In this document: positions 47,085 to 56,626 of the stretch, piece after piece
How the letters are laid out: each line of letters begins with the position of its first letter
How positions within the stretch are numbered: the stretch's first letter is position 1
Assembly (NCBI RefSeq): GCF_004923205.2
Contig: NZ_SELD02000018.1
Location: 124,001 to 188,000 of the forward strand
Source of the DNA: Paracoccus aeridis
Lineage (GTDB): Bacteria; Pseudomonadota; Alphaproteobacteria; Rhodobacterales; Rhodobacteraceae
Direction: 5' to 3'
DNA length: 64,000 bases
Translations under genes and position numbers: made by a program
The notes under the pieces: generated by a model
Database searches by the model: none
What the model saw: only the letters and a program-made list of their open reading frames with translations
What the model was told of the DNA's origin: nothing

Positions 47085-47230
47085 GCCGGATGCCTGCCGT
47101 CGCCTTCCTTTGTCGCGATCGGCGATGCTGCACCGCCGGTCAACCCGCCCGCCCGGGGGAACATCGCGCGGCGCCGGACGTTGACGTGGCGATGATCCGC
47201 GGTTTGGGATCGAAGGCAAGGGGAACGATG

Positions 47231-47539
47231 ATGGCAAACGCAGGCAAGAAGTTCGGACTGGGTCAGCAGGACCAGGGCAAGGGCGACAGCACGGGCGGGA
47301 TGAGCCCGGCGGACCTCGACACCCTGCCGCGGACCGAGATCCTGTCCAATCGCGACACCTCGCGCCACTCGGCCGACCGCGGGCTCGATTCCCGGCACGT
47401 GCAGAACGAACAGCTTCAGGAACACAGCGACAACCAGTCGCCCGACCGGGCCGAGAACCCGGCGGACGTCCCCGACGAGGACAAGCTGGCCGACGAGCGC
47501 CCGACCGACCGGACGGACGGCCCGCGCACGTCCGGCTGA
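47231..47539 (+). CDS. Small polar, probably disordered protein
   Basis: 102 residues, with almost no hydrophobic core. It starts MANAGKKFGLGQQDQGKGDS preceded by a second ATG (47228); the later part is Asp/Glu/Arg/Asn-rich ('DNQSPDRAENPADVPDEDKL'). AAGGGG precedes the start. I do not recognise the family. It is followed by a second such gene 58 bases downstream, and both may be stress or cell-envelope related. Confidence 0.7.
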   Translation: MANAGKKFGLGQQDQGKGDSTGGMSPADLDTLPRTEILSNRDTSRHSADRGLDSRHVQNEQLQEHSDNQSPDRAENPADVPDEDKLADERPTDRTDGPRTSG

Positions 47540-47597
47540 CGTGAACAGCCGGCCGGTCCGCCCCGGGCCGGCCGCCGATCCAGACAAGGAGGCACCG

Positions 47598-47867
47598 ATG
47601 AGCGGCGACAAGACCCACCAGCAGCAGCGGCAGATCATCGAAAAGCGCGTCGACACCTCGAACGCGGACAAGGACTTCGATCCGCGCCCCTACCTGAACG
47701 CGTCAAGTGACGTGCGCGACCGGATCACGGAAACCGACGTCACCCGCCCCACCGACATCGGCAGCGAGGACGGCAATCCGGCGGTGACCGGCCTCAACCA
47801 GGAAAGCGCGCACCACAAGAAGTCGGGGCATCCGTCAGACCAGCCGCAGGCCGACGAGAACGGCTGA
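47598..47867 (+). CDS. Small polar, probably disordered protein
   Basis: 89 residues (MSGDKTHQQQRQIIEKRVDT at its start), rich in Asp, Gln, Arg, Ser and His. A perfect AAGGAGG ribosome site precedes it and a strong terminator follows, so high expression is likely. There is no recognised domain. It shares composition, not alignment, with the gene just upstream and with the 52-residue protein at 37056. Confidence 0.72.
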   Translation: MSGDKTHQQQRQIIEKRVDTSNADKDFDPRPYLNASSDVRDRITETDVTRPTDIGSEDGNPAVTGLNQESAHHKKSGHPSDQPQADENG

Positions 47868-47872
47868 CCCGA

Positions 47873-47912
47873 ACCCGCACCGCGCGCGCGTCGTGCGCGC
47901 GCGGTCGGGTTT
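47873..47912 (+). terminator. Intrinsic terminator after the small-protein pair
   Basis: CCGCGCGCGC, GTCGT loop, GCGCGCGCGG, with outer ACCCG/CGGGT pairing and a short TTT. Very stable. Confidence 0.85.
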
Positions 47913-48128
47913 CGCGGCGCGCGGATCAAGGCGACCCGACCCGCGCCCACCTCCGCGACCTGCCCGATGCCGGGCTGCGCCCGCCGGCGAGGGTTTGGTC
48001 AGGACGCGCACCTAGACGAGGGGGTTTTGGAATCGCGCGACGTCTTCGACCGGCGGACTGGGGCGCACCCGACGGGCCGTCGTGCTTTGCCCCGCGCTCC
48101 CTTACCCCCGCCCCGAAGCCGCGTTCCG

Positions 48129-50579
48129 TCAGGCCGCGAACAGGTCCTCCGTCACGTTGGTGAAGACGAAGTTCTGCGCGCTGAGGTCGTCCAGGTCGTA
48201 GTCAGCCAGCCGCAGCGCCTGGTGCTGGTTCAGCCTGATGACCACGTCGTCGCCCACCTGCCGCGCCCAGGCGCGGACATCCGCGACGTGCGAGAAGTGG
48301 AAGCCGTCGAGCCGCACCTTGTCGTCCCCCGACAGGTCCAGGATCGTGTCGTTGCCCATGCCCCTGCGGATGACGAAGGTGTCGACCCCGCCGCCGCCGT
48401 ACAGCACGTCATTGCCGCCCTGACCATCGAGTTCGTTGTACTGCCGGTTCGTGCCGCCGAGGAAGTTGTCCAGCGCATTGCCGGTCAGCCAGCGGGCGTC
48501 TGTGCCGAGCTGCGCCTTGATCTCGCCCGCGGCCATCGTGTTGGCCCACGCCCACTTCATCGACGCACCGCTACCGTCGATCTGCGAGAACACGAAGTGA
48601 TCGGCCTCCCATGACGGGGGCAGCGCCACGACGGGATGGTCGACGGGGCGTTCGTACACGCGGACATGGTCGATCCGCATGTCGGTGTGTTCCGCGTCCC
48701 GGAAGCTGTCGCGGTCGATGCCGCCCGACCAGCCGCCGACGGCCACGTTCATCAGCATGTACATCGGCCTGTGCGCGTCTGCGGGGGTGGCGGCGCGGAA
48801 CACCTCGATCCCGTCCACGTACCACACCATCTCCTCGGGGCCCCAGTCGAAGCCGTAGTCGTGCATCCCCTCCGACAGGTCGCCCACCAGCGTCGCCTGC
48901 GTGACCGCCGTGCGGTTGCCGCCCGCGATGCTGTGGGCCGTGGTGTGCGTGACGGTCGGCTCGCTCGTCAGGATCTCGAAGATGTCGAGTTCGGGCGGCC
49001 ATGTCCCGTCGATCGGCAGCAGCCACCATGCCGGCCAGAAGCCGCTGCCCTCCGGCATCTCGGCCCGCATCTCGAAATACCCGTACTGGACCGAGAAGCT
49101 CTGTTCCGACGTGATGACCCCGGACAGATAGGGCTGGTTTCCGACATGCGGCAGGGCCCAGGCGGGCGTCCGGCTGACGCCGATCGACAGGACGCCGTCC
49201 GACACCCCGAACGGATCGAGGCCGAGACCCGCGTAGGCCGGATCGACGTAGAACTGCCGCTCGTTGTTCGCGGGCAGGGTCCTGTCACCCCAGTAGAACT
49301 CGGGCCGCCAGATCCCGTCCGGGTTCGCGGCGGAACGCAGGTCGAGGCTGGCGAACTCCTCGCGGAAGATCGGCGTCATGCCGGCGGTGCCGGGCGCGAA
49401 GTCGGCCACGTTGGCGTCGGTCAGCGCCGATAGCCGGGTGTTCTGCAGCGTCAGCGCCTGGCCGCCGCCGAGGTCGATCACCACGTCCGCGCCGGACTGA
49501 CGCGCCGCCGCCGTGACGGCTGCGAAGCTGGTGAAGCCGAAGCCGGTCAGGCGCAGCACGTCGCCGTTCGCCCCCGTGGCGAAGTCGGTGATGATGTCGT
49601 TGCCGTCGCCCCGGTCCACGACGAAGATGTCGCGGCCCGCGCCGCCGGTCAGCCGGTCGTTGCCGCCTTCGCCGTTCAGGGTCTGCCCGCCCGAGCCGCC
49701 GCCCGTCAGGTGGTTCGCGCCGGCGTTGCCGCGGCCATACAGCATCTGCCTGCCCGCGTCGTTCGAGACGGTCAGGTTCTCGACGTTCTCCTCCAGCGTC
49801 CAGTTGGCCCAGGCCATGACCGTGTCGATGCCGCCGCCCGCGTTCTCGACGATGCGCGCCGCGGGGCCGTTGACGTAGTAGGTGTCGTCCCCCGCCCCGC
49901 CCGCGAGTTGCTGGACCGCGCCGCTGGCAGGAGAGATCCAGTCCTTGCCCGAAGTGCCGTTGACGATCGGCGCGGCGCCGCCCAGCGCGATGTTGGCGGC
50001 CTTGAGCTCGCTCAGGTTCACGTTCTTCAGCGTCACCCGTTCCGATCCGTGCAGCCACACCACCACGTCGGTCCCGTCCTGCACGGCTTGCGCCAGCACC
50101 TGCGCCGCCGAGGTGAAGCCGAAGCTTTCGACGCGCAGCACGTCGCCCTCGCCCGGCCTGAAGTCCAGGATCGTGTCGGACCCGTGCCCGTAGCGCAGGA
50201 CGAAGCTGTCCGCCCCCGCCCCGCCCGAAAGCGTGTCGTTCCCCTCTCGCCCGTCGATCACCTGCGAGCCCGCCTGCCCGCAGATGCGGTTCGCGGCGCT
50301 GCTGCCGGTGGCCGTCAGCCGGTCGCCGGTGACGGTCAGGTTCTCGACGTTCGGCGCGTTGCGAAGGTCGTAGCTCGCCCAGGTCACGATAGTATCGTTG
50401 CCCTCGCCCGATTTTTCCACGACCGAGTTCGTCGGCGACTTCAGGTAGTAGATGTCATCGCCCTTGCCGCCGCGCAGGGCATGGACGGTGTTCGCGATGC
50501 CCCAGAGCTTGTCGTTGCCGGCGGTACCCAGGGTGTCGGGACTGACCGGCAAGGCGGCAGCGCGCGTGTTCAAGGCCAT
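48129..50579 (-). CDS. Secreted RTX - GH16 glycanase - RTX protein
   Basis: 816 residues in three parts. Residues ~15-395 hold RTX-type Ca2+-binding repeats ('[10 protein letters not shown]', '[19 protein letters not shown]', '[19 protein letters not shown]'). Residues ~400-650 are a family 16 glycoside hydrolase with the catalytic E-L-D-I-F-E (~530-535) and 'FWPAWWLLP' before it. Residues ~660-816 hold a final RTX block ('[19 protein letters not shown]') and a short hydrophobic C-terminus, as in type I secretion substrates. There is no Sec signal. The architecture resembles ExsH-like succinoglycan glycanases; the actual glycan is unknown. No T1SS genes are adjacent. Confidence 0.92.
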   Translation of the reverse strand: MALNTRAAALPVSPDTLGTAGNDKLWGIANTVHALRGGKGDDIYYLKSPTNSVVEKSGEGNDTIVTWASYDLRNAPNVENLTVTGDRLTATGSSAANRICGQAGSQVIDGREGNDTLSGGAGADSFVLRYGHGSDTILDFRPGEGDVLRVESFGFTSAAQVLAQAVQDGTDVVVWLHGSERVTLKNVNLSELKAANIALGGAAPIVNGTSGKDWISPASGAVQQLAGGAGDDTYYVNGPAARIVENAGGGIDTVMAWANWTLEENVENLTVSNDAGRQMLYGRGNAGANHLTGGGSGGQTLNGEGGNDRLTGGAGRDIFVVDRGDGNDIITDFATGANGDVLRLTGFGFTSFAAVTAAARQSGADVVIDLGGGQALTLQNTRLSALTDANVADFAPGTAGMTPIFREEFASLDLRSAANPDGIWRPEFYWGDRTLPANNERQFYVDPAYAGLGLDPFGVSDGVLSIGVSRTPAWALPHVGNQPYLSGVITSEQSFSVQYGYFEMRAEMPEGSGFWPAWWLLPIDGTWPPELDIFEILTSEPTVTHTTAHSIAGGNRTAVTQATLVGDLSEGMHDYGFDWGPEEMVWYVDGIEVFRAATPADAHRPMYMLMNVAVGGWSGGIDRDSFRDAEHTDMRIDHVRVYERPVDHPVVALPPSWEADHFVFSQIDGSGASMKWAWANTMAAGEIKAQLGTDARWLTGNALDNFLGGTNRQYNELDGQGGNDVLYGGGGVDTFVIRRGMGNDTILDLSGDDKVRLDGFHFSHVADVRAWARQVGDDVVIRLNQHQALRLADYDLDDLSAQNFVFTNVTEDLFAA

Positions 50580-51145
50580 GGTCGGATGATTCCTTGTGGG
50601 TTGAGCAATGATCAGGACGCTAGATTGCGGCCCTGCTCTCGATCAACCTAAGGTTGAATTAACTTCGGCGCGTTGCACGTTTGCCACAGGTGGGACGGTT
50701 TATACCGCTGGTGCGTGCGCGGATGGGAACCGATCGCCGACGTTTGAAACTGGCACAGCCTTTGCTGCATCACATCAACTGGCAGTGGGGCAGCGGGGGC
50801 ATTTTTCCGGACGTGGCATATCGATCACGCGTCGGCTCGTGCGGGCGCGCCGCCGAAGGGGCGGCGGTCCCAAAGTAAGGTTAGATGAAACGCCAGTTGC
50901 TCGCCGCCCGGGGATCTGGTGAGCTGGCAAAGCAGTCGGTTGTCACGTGATCAGATGGCGGACGGTCACGGTCGATGGGCCGTCATACGCTGCCGGACCA
51001 CGCTCGCCTGCTGGTGCAGGCCGAAGGTCGCAAAGCCAATGTGACGGGATAACAACGAACCGCCCCATCGGCCTGCACGGCCGCAATCGCGCGCATTTGT
51101 CCAATCGGCCAAGCGCAGTTCAGCAGCGGGACAGGCAGCCCGTCC
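50580..51145. other. Intergenic region upstream of the RTX glycanase
   Basis: It holds the palindrome at 50643-50657 and probably the glycanase promoter. Several 60-100-codon frames exist on the plus strand, but none has a ribosome site or family features. Composition is moderately more AT-rich up to 50900. Confidence 0.45.
50643..50657. promoter_or_regulatory. Perfect 15-base palindrome upstream of the RTX glycanase
   Basis: TCAACCT-A-AGGTTGA: perfect 7-base arms around one base, 64 bases before the glycanase start. A TTGATC on the minus strand overlaps its edge and could be the -35. It is probably an operator; the regulator is unknown. Confidence 0.5.
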
Positions 51146-51457
51146 TCAGTGCGTCCACGGCACCCGGCGGTCGGTTGCGAAGTTCTCGCCGTAGCCGCGG
51201 GGGCGGATGTTGGCGGCGCGCTTCTTCGGCTCCTGCACGATGTAGTCCAGGCCCTTGTCGCGGGCGTAGCTTTCGGCTTCCTCGCGGCTGTCGAAGTGCA
51301 GGCGCACCTGGCTTTGCGTGTCGTCGCTGCTGGTCCAGCCCATCAGAGGGTCGATCCCGCGCTGGTCGGCGGGCGGGAAGTCGAGCACCCAGGACTTCGT
51401 GCGGGCGGTTCCCGACTGCATGGCGCTGCGGGCAGGCTGGTAGATGCGGACGCGCAT
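51146..51457 (-). CDS. NDUFS4-like complex I accessory subunit
   Basis: 103 residues. '[20 protein letters not shown]', '[20 protein letters not shown]' and '[20 protein letters not shown]' match the NDUFS4/ETC complex I 18-kDa family. It is an alphaproteobacterial relative of the mitochondrial NADH:ubiquinone oxidoreductase accessory subunit and sits away from the nuo operon, as usual. Start MRVRIYQPA; frame intact. Confidence 0.92.
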   Translation of the reverse strand: MRVRIYQPARSAMQSGTARTKSWVLDFPPADQRGIDPLMGWTSSDDTQSQVRLHFDSREEAESYARDKGLDYIVQEPKKRAANIRPRGYGENFATDRRVPWTH

Positions 51458-51645
51458 GGCTTGATCCCGGCGGTTGGATGGGGTCGTTCTTGCCGCAACG
51501 CGGCGCCGGATTCAAGCTGCGGCAGGCGGCCGGGTTCCGCCGCCCGTGCCCGGCAAACAAAGTATGACGTGCCGGAACATCATGCGCTTGTCCGGCGTTC
51601 CCCCGCATCACACGTACGCCGACGACCCAACTCGAGGAGAGCACG

Positions 51646-52686
51646 ATGACCCGCACGACAGTTATGGCCCTGCTGATGTCCGTGGCGCTGCCGCTTGGCG
51701 CCCTTGCCCAGTCCGACGGCTCGCCCACCGACGCCGCCGCCACCGGCATGAGCGGCGCGGGCGAAAGCGGCGCCTCGGTCGGCGAGACGCCGACCTCGAC
51801 CGGCACCGCGCCGGCCACGATCGCGCCCACCGACGAGGCCGCGACCGGCCAGAGCGGTTCGGGCGAAAGCGGCGACTCGACCGGGTCGACCCCGACCGCG
51901 ACCGGGACCGCCGGCGCGCCGGTGGACACGGTCGACGACTCGGCATCCGGCACGACGGGCACCGGCGAGGCTGGCACCTCGGTCGGCGACGCCACTGACG
52001 ACGCCGTGAACGACACCGCGCCGTCCACCGCCCCCGTGACCGGCGTCATCGTCACCACGACGCCCGGCACCGCCCCGGCTGCGGACGCCCCGGCTGCGGA
52101 CGCCGCGGCGACCGACAGCTCGGCCACCCCGGCCCCTGCGGCCACCACCCCGGCGCCCGCCGCGGACGCGCCGGCGGTGACGCCCGCACCGGCCGCCACG
52201 CCGTCGTCGGATGCGACTGGCACCACCGGGTCGGCCGAGATGCGCACCGCGACCGCGTCGATGGCGACCGCCGATGGCACCGACGTCGGCACCGTGTCGC
52301 TGATGACGACCGAGTCCGGCGCGATGCACGTCATGCTGGACCTGGGCAACCTGAGCGAGGGCGTCCGCGCCGTTCACATCCACGAGACCGGCACCTGTGA
52401 GGGCCCGACCTTCGAATCGGCGGGCGGGCACCTGGCCGGCGGCCGTGCCCACGGCGCGCACTCGCCCGAGGGCATGCACCCCGGCGACCTGCCCAACGTG
52501 ACCGTCGCCCCCGACGGGACCGTGAAGGTCGAGTTCTTCAAGGCCGACCTGACGATGGACGAGGTGATGGACGCCGACGGCTCTGCCTTCGTGGTCCACA
52601 CCGGCGAGGACGACTATACCTCGCAGCCCTCGGGCGATGCCGGCGACCGCCTCGCCTGCGGCGTGTTCGAGGAAACCCAGGCCTGA
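51646..52686 (+). CDS. sodC: Cu/Zn superoxide dismutase with a long repetitive N-terminal extension
   Basis: 346 residues, about twice the usual length. A signal peptide (MTRTTVMALLMSVALPLGALA) is followed by three imperfect ~33-residue Gly/Ser/Thr/Ala repeats around 'GESGASVGETPTSTGTAPAT' (~28-120), then an Ala/Pro/Thr linker (~140-190), then the catalytic domain. Metal ligands are visible: H-x-H in 'AVHIHETGTC', bridging His in 'SAGGHLAGG', further His in 'AHGAHSPEGMHPGDLPN' with Asp, and 'FVVHTGEDD'; the Cys pair is GTCEGP/LACGVF. It would act in the periplasm or on the surface. Confidence 0.93.
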   Translation: MTRTTVMALLMSVALPLGALAQSDGSPTDAAATGMSGAGESGASVGETPTSTGTAPATIAPTDEAATGQSGSGESGDSTGSTPTATGTAGAPVDTVDDSASGTTGTGEAGTSVGDATDDAVNDTAPSTAPVTGVIVTTTPGTAPAADAPAADAAATDSSATPAPAATTPAPAADAPAVTPAPAATPSSDATGTTGSAEMRTATASMATADGTDVGTVSLMTTESGAMHVMLDLGNLSEGVRAVHIHETGTCEGPTFESAGGHLAGGRAHGAHSPEGMHPGDLPNVTVAPDGTVKVEFFKADLTMDEVMDADGSAFVVHTGEDDYTSQPSGDAGDRLACGVFEETQA

Positions 52687-52724
52687 TCGCCCGGCGAGCG
52701 CCCGGCATACGGGACTGAAGGCGA

Positions 52725-52750
52725 GGGCCGTCCGCAAGGGCGGCCCTTCT
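52725..52750 (+). terminator. Terminator between sodC and uvrB
   Basis: GGGCCGTCC, GCAA loop, GGGCGGCCC with one T-G pair, then TTCT. Confidence 0.7.
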
Positions 52751-52818
52751 CCATGGCCGCCGCCTTGAAAACGCGTGGGCCGCTCCCAAGATTCCTGCAC
52801 CGCAGTCGAGGAACGCCG

Positions 52819-55008
52819 ATGGCCCACAACAACACGAACGCCCCGATCCCGCTGCTGCTCACCCCCCAGAAGCGCGAGAAGCTTGAAGGCGGCCGCCGCT
52901 TCGTCATGCAGTCCGAGTTCGAGCCGGCGGGCGACCAGCCCACCGCGATCGCGGAGTTGACCCAAGGCGTCCTGAACAACGAACGCGACCAGGTGCTGCT
53001 GGGCGCGACCGGGACCGGCAAGACCTTCACGATGGCCAAGGTGATCGAGGCGACGCAGCGCCCCGCCATCATCCTCGCCCCGAACAAGACGCTCGCCGCG
53101 CAGCTTTACGGCGAGTTCAAGGGCTTCTTCCCCGACAACGCGGTCGAATACTTCGTCAGCTACTACGACTACTACCAGCCCGAAGCCTACGTCGCGCGGT
53201 CCGACACCTACATCGAGAAGGAATCGCAGATCAACGAGGCGATCGACCGGATGCGCCACTCGGCCACCCGGGCGCTGCTGGAACGCGACGACGTCATCAT
53301 CGTGGCTTCGGTCAGCTGCATCTACGGCATCGGCTCGGTCGAGACCTATTCGGCCATGACGCAGGACATGGTCGTGGGGCAATCCTACGACCAGCGCCAG
53401 TTCATCGGCGAGCTGGTCGCGCAGCAGTACAAGCGGCTCGACACCGCGTTCCAGCGCGGCGCGTTCCGGGTGCGCGGCGACGTGGTCGAAGTCTGGCCCG
53501 CCCACCTGGATGACCGGGCATGGCGCTTCAGCTTCTTCGGCAACGAGCTCGAGTCGATCACCGAGTTCGACCCGCTGACCGGCGCGAAGGAGGCCGAGTA
53601 CAAGCAGATCCGCATCTACGCCAACAGCCACTACGTCACGCCCCGGCCGACGATGCAGCAGGCGATCAAGGGCATCCGATCCGAGCTGACGGCCCGGCTT
53701 GCCCAGTTGCAGGACGAGGGCAAGCTGCTGGAAGCGCAGCGGCTGGAGCAGCGCACCAACTTCGACCTCGAGATGCTCGAGGCGACCGGGGTCTGCAACG
53801 GGATCGAGAACTATTCGCGCTACCTGACCGGCCGCGCGCCCGGCGAGCCGCCGCCGACGCTGTTCGAGTTCATTCCCGACAACGCCATCGTCTTTGCCGA
53901 CGAAAGCCACGTCAGCGTGCCGCAGATCGGCGGCATGTACCGGGGCGACTTCCGGCGCAAGTTCACGCTGGCCGAGCACGGCTTCCGCCTGCCCTCGTGC
54001 ATGGACAACCGCCCGCTGAAGTTCGAGGAATGGGACGCGATGCGGCCACAGTCGGTCTTCGTGTCCGCAACCCCCGCAACGTGGGAGATGGACCAGACGG
54101 GCGGCGTCTTCACCGAGCAGGTGATCCGCCCGACCGGACTGCTGGACCCGGTGATCGAGATCCGCCCGGTTGAAACGCAGGTCGACGACCTTCTGGACGA
54201 GGTGCGGCAGGTCGCGAAGGCGGGCTACCGCACGCTCGTCACCACGCTGACCAAGCGCATGGCCGAGGACCTGACCGAATACCTGTACGAACAGGGCATC
54301 CGCGTCCGCTACATGCACAGCGACATCGACACGATCGAGCGGATCGAGATCCTGCGGGACCTGCGCCTGGGCGCCTATGACGTGCTGGTCGGCATCAACC
54401 TTCTGCGCGAGGGGCTCGACATCCCCGAATGCGGGCTGGTGGCGATCCTCGACGCCGACAAGGAAGGGTTCCTGCGCTCGGAAACCTCGCTGATCCAGAC
54501 GATCGGGCGGGCGGCGCGGAACGTGGACGGGCGCGTCATCCTGTATGCCGACAGCATCACCGGCAGCATGGAACGCGCGATCGCGGAAACCGAGCGCCGC
54601 CGCGCCAAGCAGCACGCCTACAACGTCGAACACGGCATCACCCCGCAGACCGTCCGCAAGAACGTGGACGATGTGCTGGCCGGGCTGTGGCAGGGCGACA
54701 CCGACCAGTCCCGGATCACGACGAAGATCGACAGGCCGCTGGTGGGCGCGAACCTCGCGGCCCACCTGGACGCGCTTCGCACGCAGATGCGGAAGGCCGC
54801 CGAGAACCTGGAGTTCGAGGAAGCCGCGCGCCTGCGCGACGAGGTGAAGCGGCTGGAGGCGGTGGAACTTGCCGTCTCCGACGACCCGCTCGCCCGGCAG
54901 ACGGCGGTCGAGGAGGCGGCGGATGCCGCCGTGCGGTCGTCGGGGCGGTCCACCGCGGGCCGCGCGGGCCAGCGCGGCGGGAACAAGCGGTCGAAGCGGG
55001 GGCGCTGA
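52819..55008 (+). CDS. uvrB: Excinuclease ABC subunit B
   Basis: 729 residues from [14 protein letters not shown]. It has Walker A '[16 protein letters not shown]', the beta-hairpin '[20 protein letters not shown]', '[10 protein letters not shown]', helicase motifs V/VI ('[13 protein letters not shown]', '[14 protein letters not shown]') and the C-terminal UVR domain ('[20 protein letters not shown]'). It loads onto damaged DNA with UvrA and recruits UvrC. The last ~60 residues are a basic, Gly/Arg-rich tail beyond the UVR domain. Confidence 0.98.
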   Translation: MAHNNTNAPIPLLLTPQKREKLEGGRRFVMQSEFEPAGDQPTAIAELTQGVLNNERDQVLLGATGTGKTFTMAKVIEATQRPAIILAPNKTLAAQLYGEFKGFFPDNAVEYFVSYYDYYQPEAYVARSDTYIEKESQINEAIDRMRHSATRALLERDDVIIVASVSCIYGIGSVETYSAMTQDMVVGQSYDQRQFIGELVAQQYKRLDTAFQRGAFRVRGDVVEVWPAHLDDRAWRFSFFGNELESITEFDPLTGAKEAEYKQIRIYANSHYVTPRPTMQQAIKGIRSELTARLAQLQDEGKLLEAQRLEQRTNFDLEMLEATGVCNGIENYSRYLTGRAPGEPPPTLFEFIPDNAIVFADESHVSVPQIGGMYRGDFRRKFTLAEHGFRLPSCMDNRPLKFEEWDAMRPQSVFVSATPATWEMDQTGGVFTEQVIRPTGLLDPVIEIRPVETQVDDLLDEVRQVAKAGYRTLVTTLTKRMAEDLTEYLYEQGIRVRYMHSDIDTIERIEILRDLRLGAYDVLVGINLLREGLDIPECGLVAILDADKEGFLRSETSLIQTIGRAARNVDGRVILYADSITGSMERAIAETERRRAKQHAYNVEHGITPQTVRKNVDDVLAGLWQGDTDQSRITTKIDRPLVGANLAAHLDALRTQMRKAAENLEFEEAARLRDEVKRLEAVELAVSDDPLARQTAVEEAADAAVRSSGRSTAGRAGQRGGNKRSKRGR

Positions 55009-55145
55009 GCGCGGGCGGGAAGGGCAAGCCGAGGCGCGCGCGAAGCGGGGGCGCAAGGCGGCGGTGTTCACCCGCTTGTCACCCGATCGTGCCTGAACGA
55101 CCGTGGCGCGTCCGCGTTCCGCATGTCCTCAGGAAAGGACATGCA

Positions 55146-55850
55146 ATGCTGCGTTCGATCTTCGCCCCCTCCGCCCTGTGCGCTCTGTCCGCCGTGGCCG
55201 CGACGGCCGGTTTCGCCGCACCCGCGCTCGCCTCGTCCGAGGATGCCTGGGCCGCCTTCCGCGCCGACGTGCGGACCGCCTGCGAGCCGCTGGCCGACGT
55301 GCCCGAAGGCGCGACGGCGAGCTATGCCGTGAACCCATTCGGCAGCGAAAGCTATGGCGCCGCGCTGGTGACCGTGACACTCAGGGACGGGTCCGCCGAC
55401 CGGATGGTCTGCGTCTACGACAAGCAGGCGAAAACCGCCGAGATGACCGCGCCGTTCGGAGAGATGCCAGACAGGCCGACGCCCGCCGCGATGACCGGGA
55501 CCCCGGGGGAAAGCGCATCCGGCCCGCTCACGCAGGCCACCGCCACCGACGCACCGGCTGCGCCACCGCAGGCGACGCTCCCCGCGCCTGCCCCTGACAC
55601 GAGCACGACACCCGCGCCGGATACTGCGACGGGCACCACGCCCACCGGCACCGCGGACGCCGCCGCGGACTGCGGTCTGGAGACCTACCGCGCCCATGTC
55701 GGCCGCCCGCACTCCGAAGTCCCGATCCCGGACGGCGCGAATGTCCGCGTCATCACGCCCGACATGATGGTGACGATGGACTACGTCGCGGGCCGGGTGA
55801 ACCTGCATGTCGGGACCGACGGCACGCTGGGCGACGTGACCTGCGGCTGA
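55146..55850 (+). CDS. Secreted protein with C-terminal I78 peptidase-inhibitor domain
   Basis: 234 residues. Signal peptide (to about residue 29, 'AAPALAS'), a small N-terminal domain with two Cys (~45 and ~96), a Thr/Pro/Ala linker (~115-165), then an I78-type domain: 'CGLETYRAHVGRPHSEVPIP', 'RVITPDMMVTMDYVAGRVNL' and a final CG. I78 proteins inhibit serine peptidases. The N-terminal half is unfamiliar. A strong AGGAAAGGA ribosome site precedes the ATG. Confidence 0.8.
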   Translation: MLRSIFAPSALCALSAVAATAGFAAPALASSEDAWAAFRADVRTACEPLADVPEGATASYAVNPFGSESYGAALVTVTLRDGSADRMVCVYDKQAKTAEMTAPFGEMPDRPTPAAMTGTPGESASGPLTQATATDAPAAPPQATLPAPAPDTSTTPAPDTATGTTPTGTADAAADCGLETYRAHVGRPHSEVPIPDGANVRVITPDMMVTMDYVAGRVNLHVGTDGTLGDVTCG

Positions 55851-55865
55851 TCTGGACGGGCAGGC

Positions 55866-56498
55866 TCAGCCCAGCCGAGCCATGACCTCGCCCGCCAGCG
55901 CCGTCACCTCGGCGCTGGCGGCGCTCGCGGGTCCGTCCGCGACGCCCCTGCCCCGGCCCAGCGTCTCGGCGAAGGCCACGCGGTTCCCCAGCGTGGCCGC
56001 CGCGACCTCTGCGCCCAGCTGCCCCGCGCCCGCCGCGATCTCGGCCCCCAGCCGGGTCCCCGGCCGCGTCCGGTTCAGCACCACCAGCGCCGGCCGCTTC
56101 TCGCGCGCGGCAAGGTCCAGCACCCCTTCCGTCGCCCACAGGTCCACCTGGCTGGACGCGACCGGCACCAGCACCAGGTCGGCCGCCCGCAGCGCCGGGC
56201 GCAGGTCGCTGTCGATCTTGGGCGGCGTGTCGATGATGATGAGATCGAAGCGGCGCTTCAGCTTGTCGGCCTTGTAGGCCGCACCCCATGCGGACGAGGT
56301 CGAGAACTCCAGCCCCTCGTCGGCGGGCAGGGTGCCAAGCCGTTCCATGAACCAGCGGCCAAGGCTTCCCTGCGGATCGGTGTCGATCAGCGCCACCCGG
56401 GCCCCCTCGCGCCGCCACGCGCAGGCGAGGTTCGCCGCGAGCGTCGTCTTGCCCGAACCGCCCTTCTGCTGGGCGACGGTGATGATGCGTCCCGTCAT
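55866..56498 (-). CDS. Orphan ParA/MinD-type ATPase
   Basis: 210 residues. Deviant Walker A 'VAQQKGGSGKTTLAANLACA' (K-G-G-x-G-K-T, residues 8-27), 'ALIDTDPQGSLGRWF' (~37-51) and 'LIIIDTPPKIDSDLR' (~85-99) are ParA features. The C-terminus is Ala-rich. No parB or other partition gene is adjacent, so the cargo (plasmid, chromosome region, or protein cluster) is unknown. Confidence 0.93.
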   Translation of the reverse strand: MTGRIITVAQQKGGSGKTTLAANLACAWRREGARVALIDTDPQGSLGRWFMERLGTLPADEGLEFSTSSAWGAAYKADKLKRRFDLIIIDTPPKIDSDLRPALRAADLVLVPVASSQVDLWATEGVLDLAAREKRPALVVLNRTRPGTRLGAEIAAGAGQLGAEVAAATLGNRVAFAETLGRGRGVADGPASAASAEVTALAGEVMARLG

Positions 56499-56626
56499 CG
56501 CTTTCCCTTGCCTGACACCCTCACGCTATCGCCGCAGCGCAGCGAAAGCACCCTCTATTGTGCGAGGTTGTGTCCGCCATGCGCCGGGGGCATGGTCGCG
56601 AGGCGCTGGGAAAAGACGGAGCCGAG

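Noticed and set aside
51120..52349. 409-codon minus-strand frame rich in Val/Ala/Gly opposite sodC
   Set aside because: Generated by the repetitive sodC codons; the true minus gene here is the shorter NDUFS4-like one in another frame.
51580..55071. 1163-codon minus-strand frame opposite sodC and uvrB
   Set aside because: Shadow of real genes; no family features or ribosome site.
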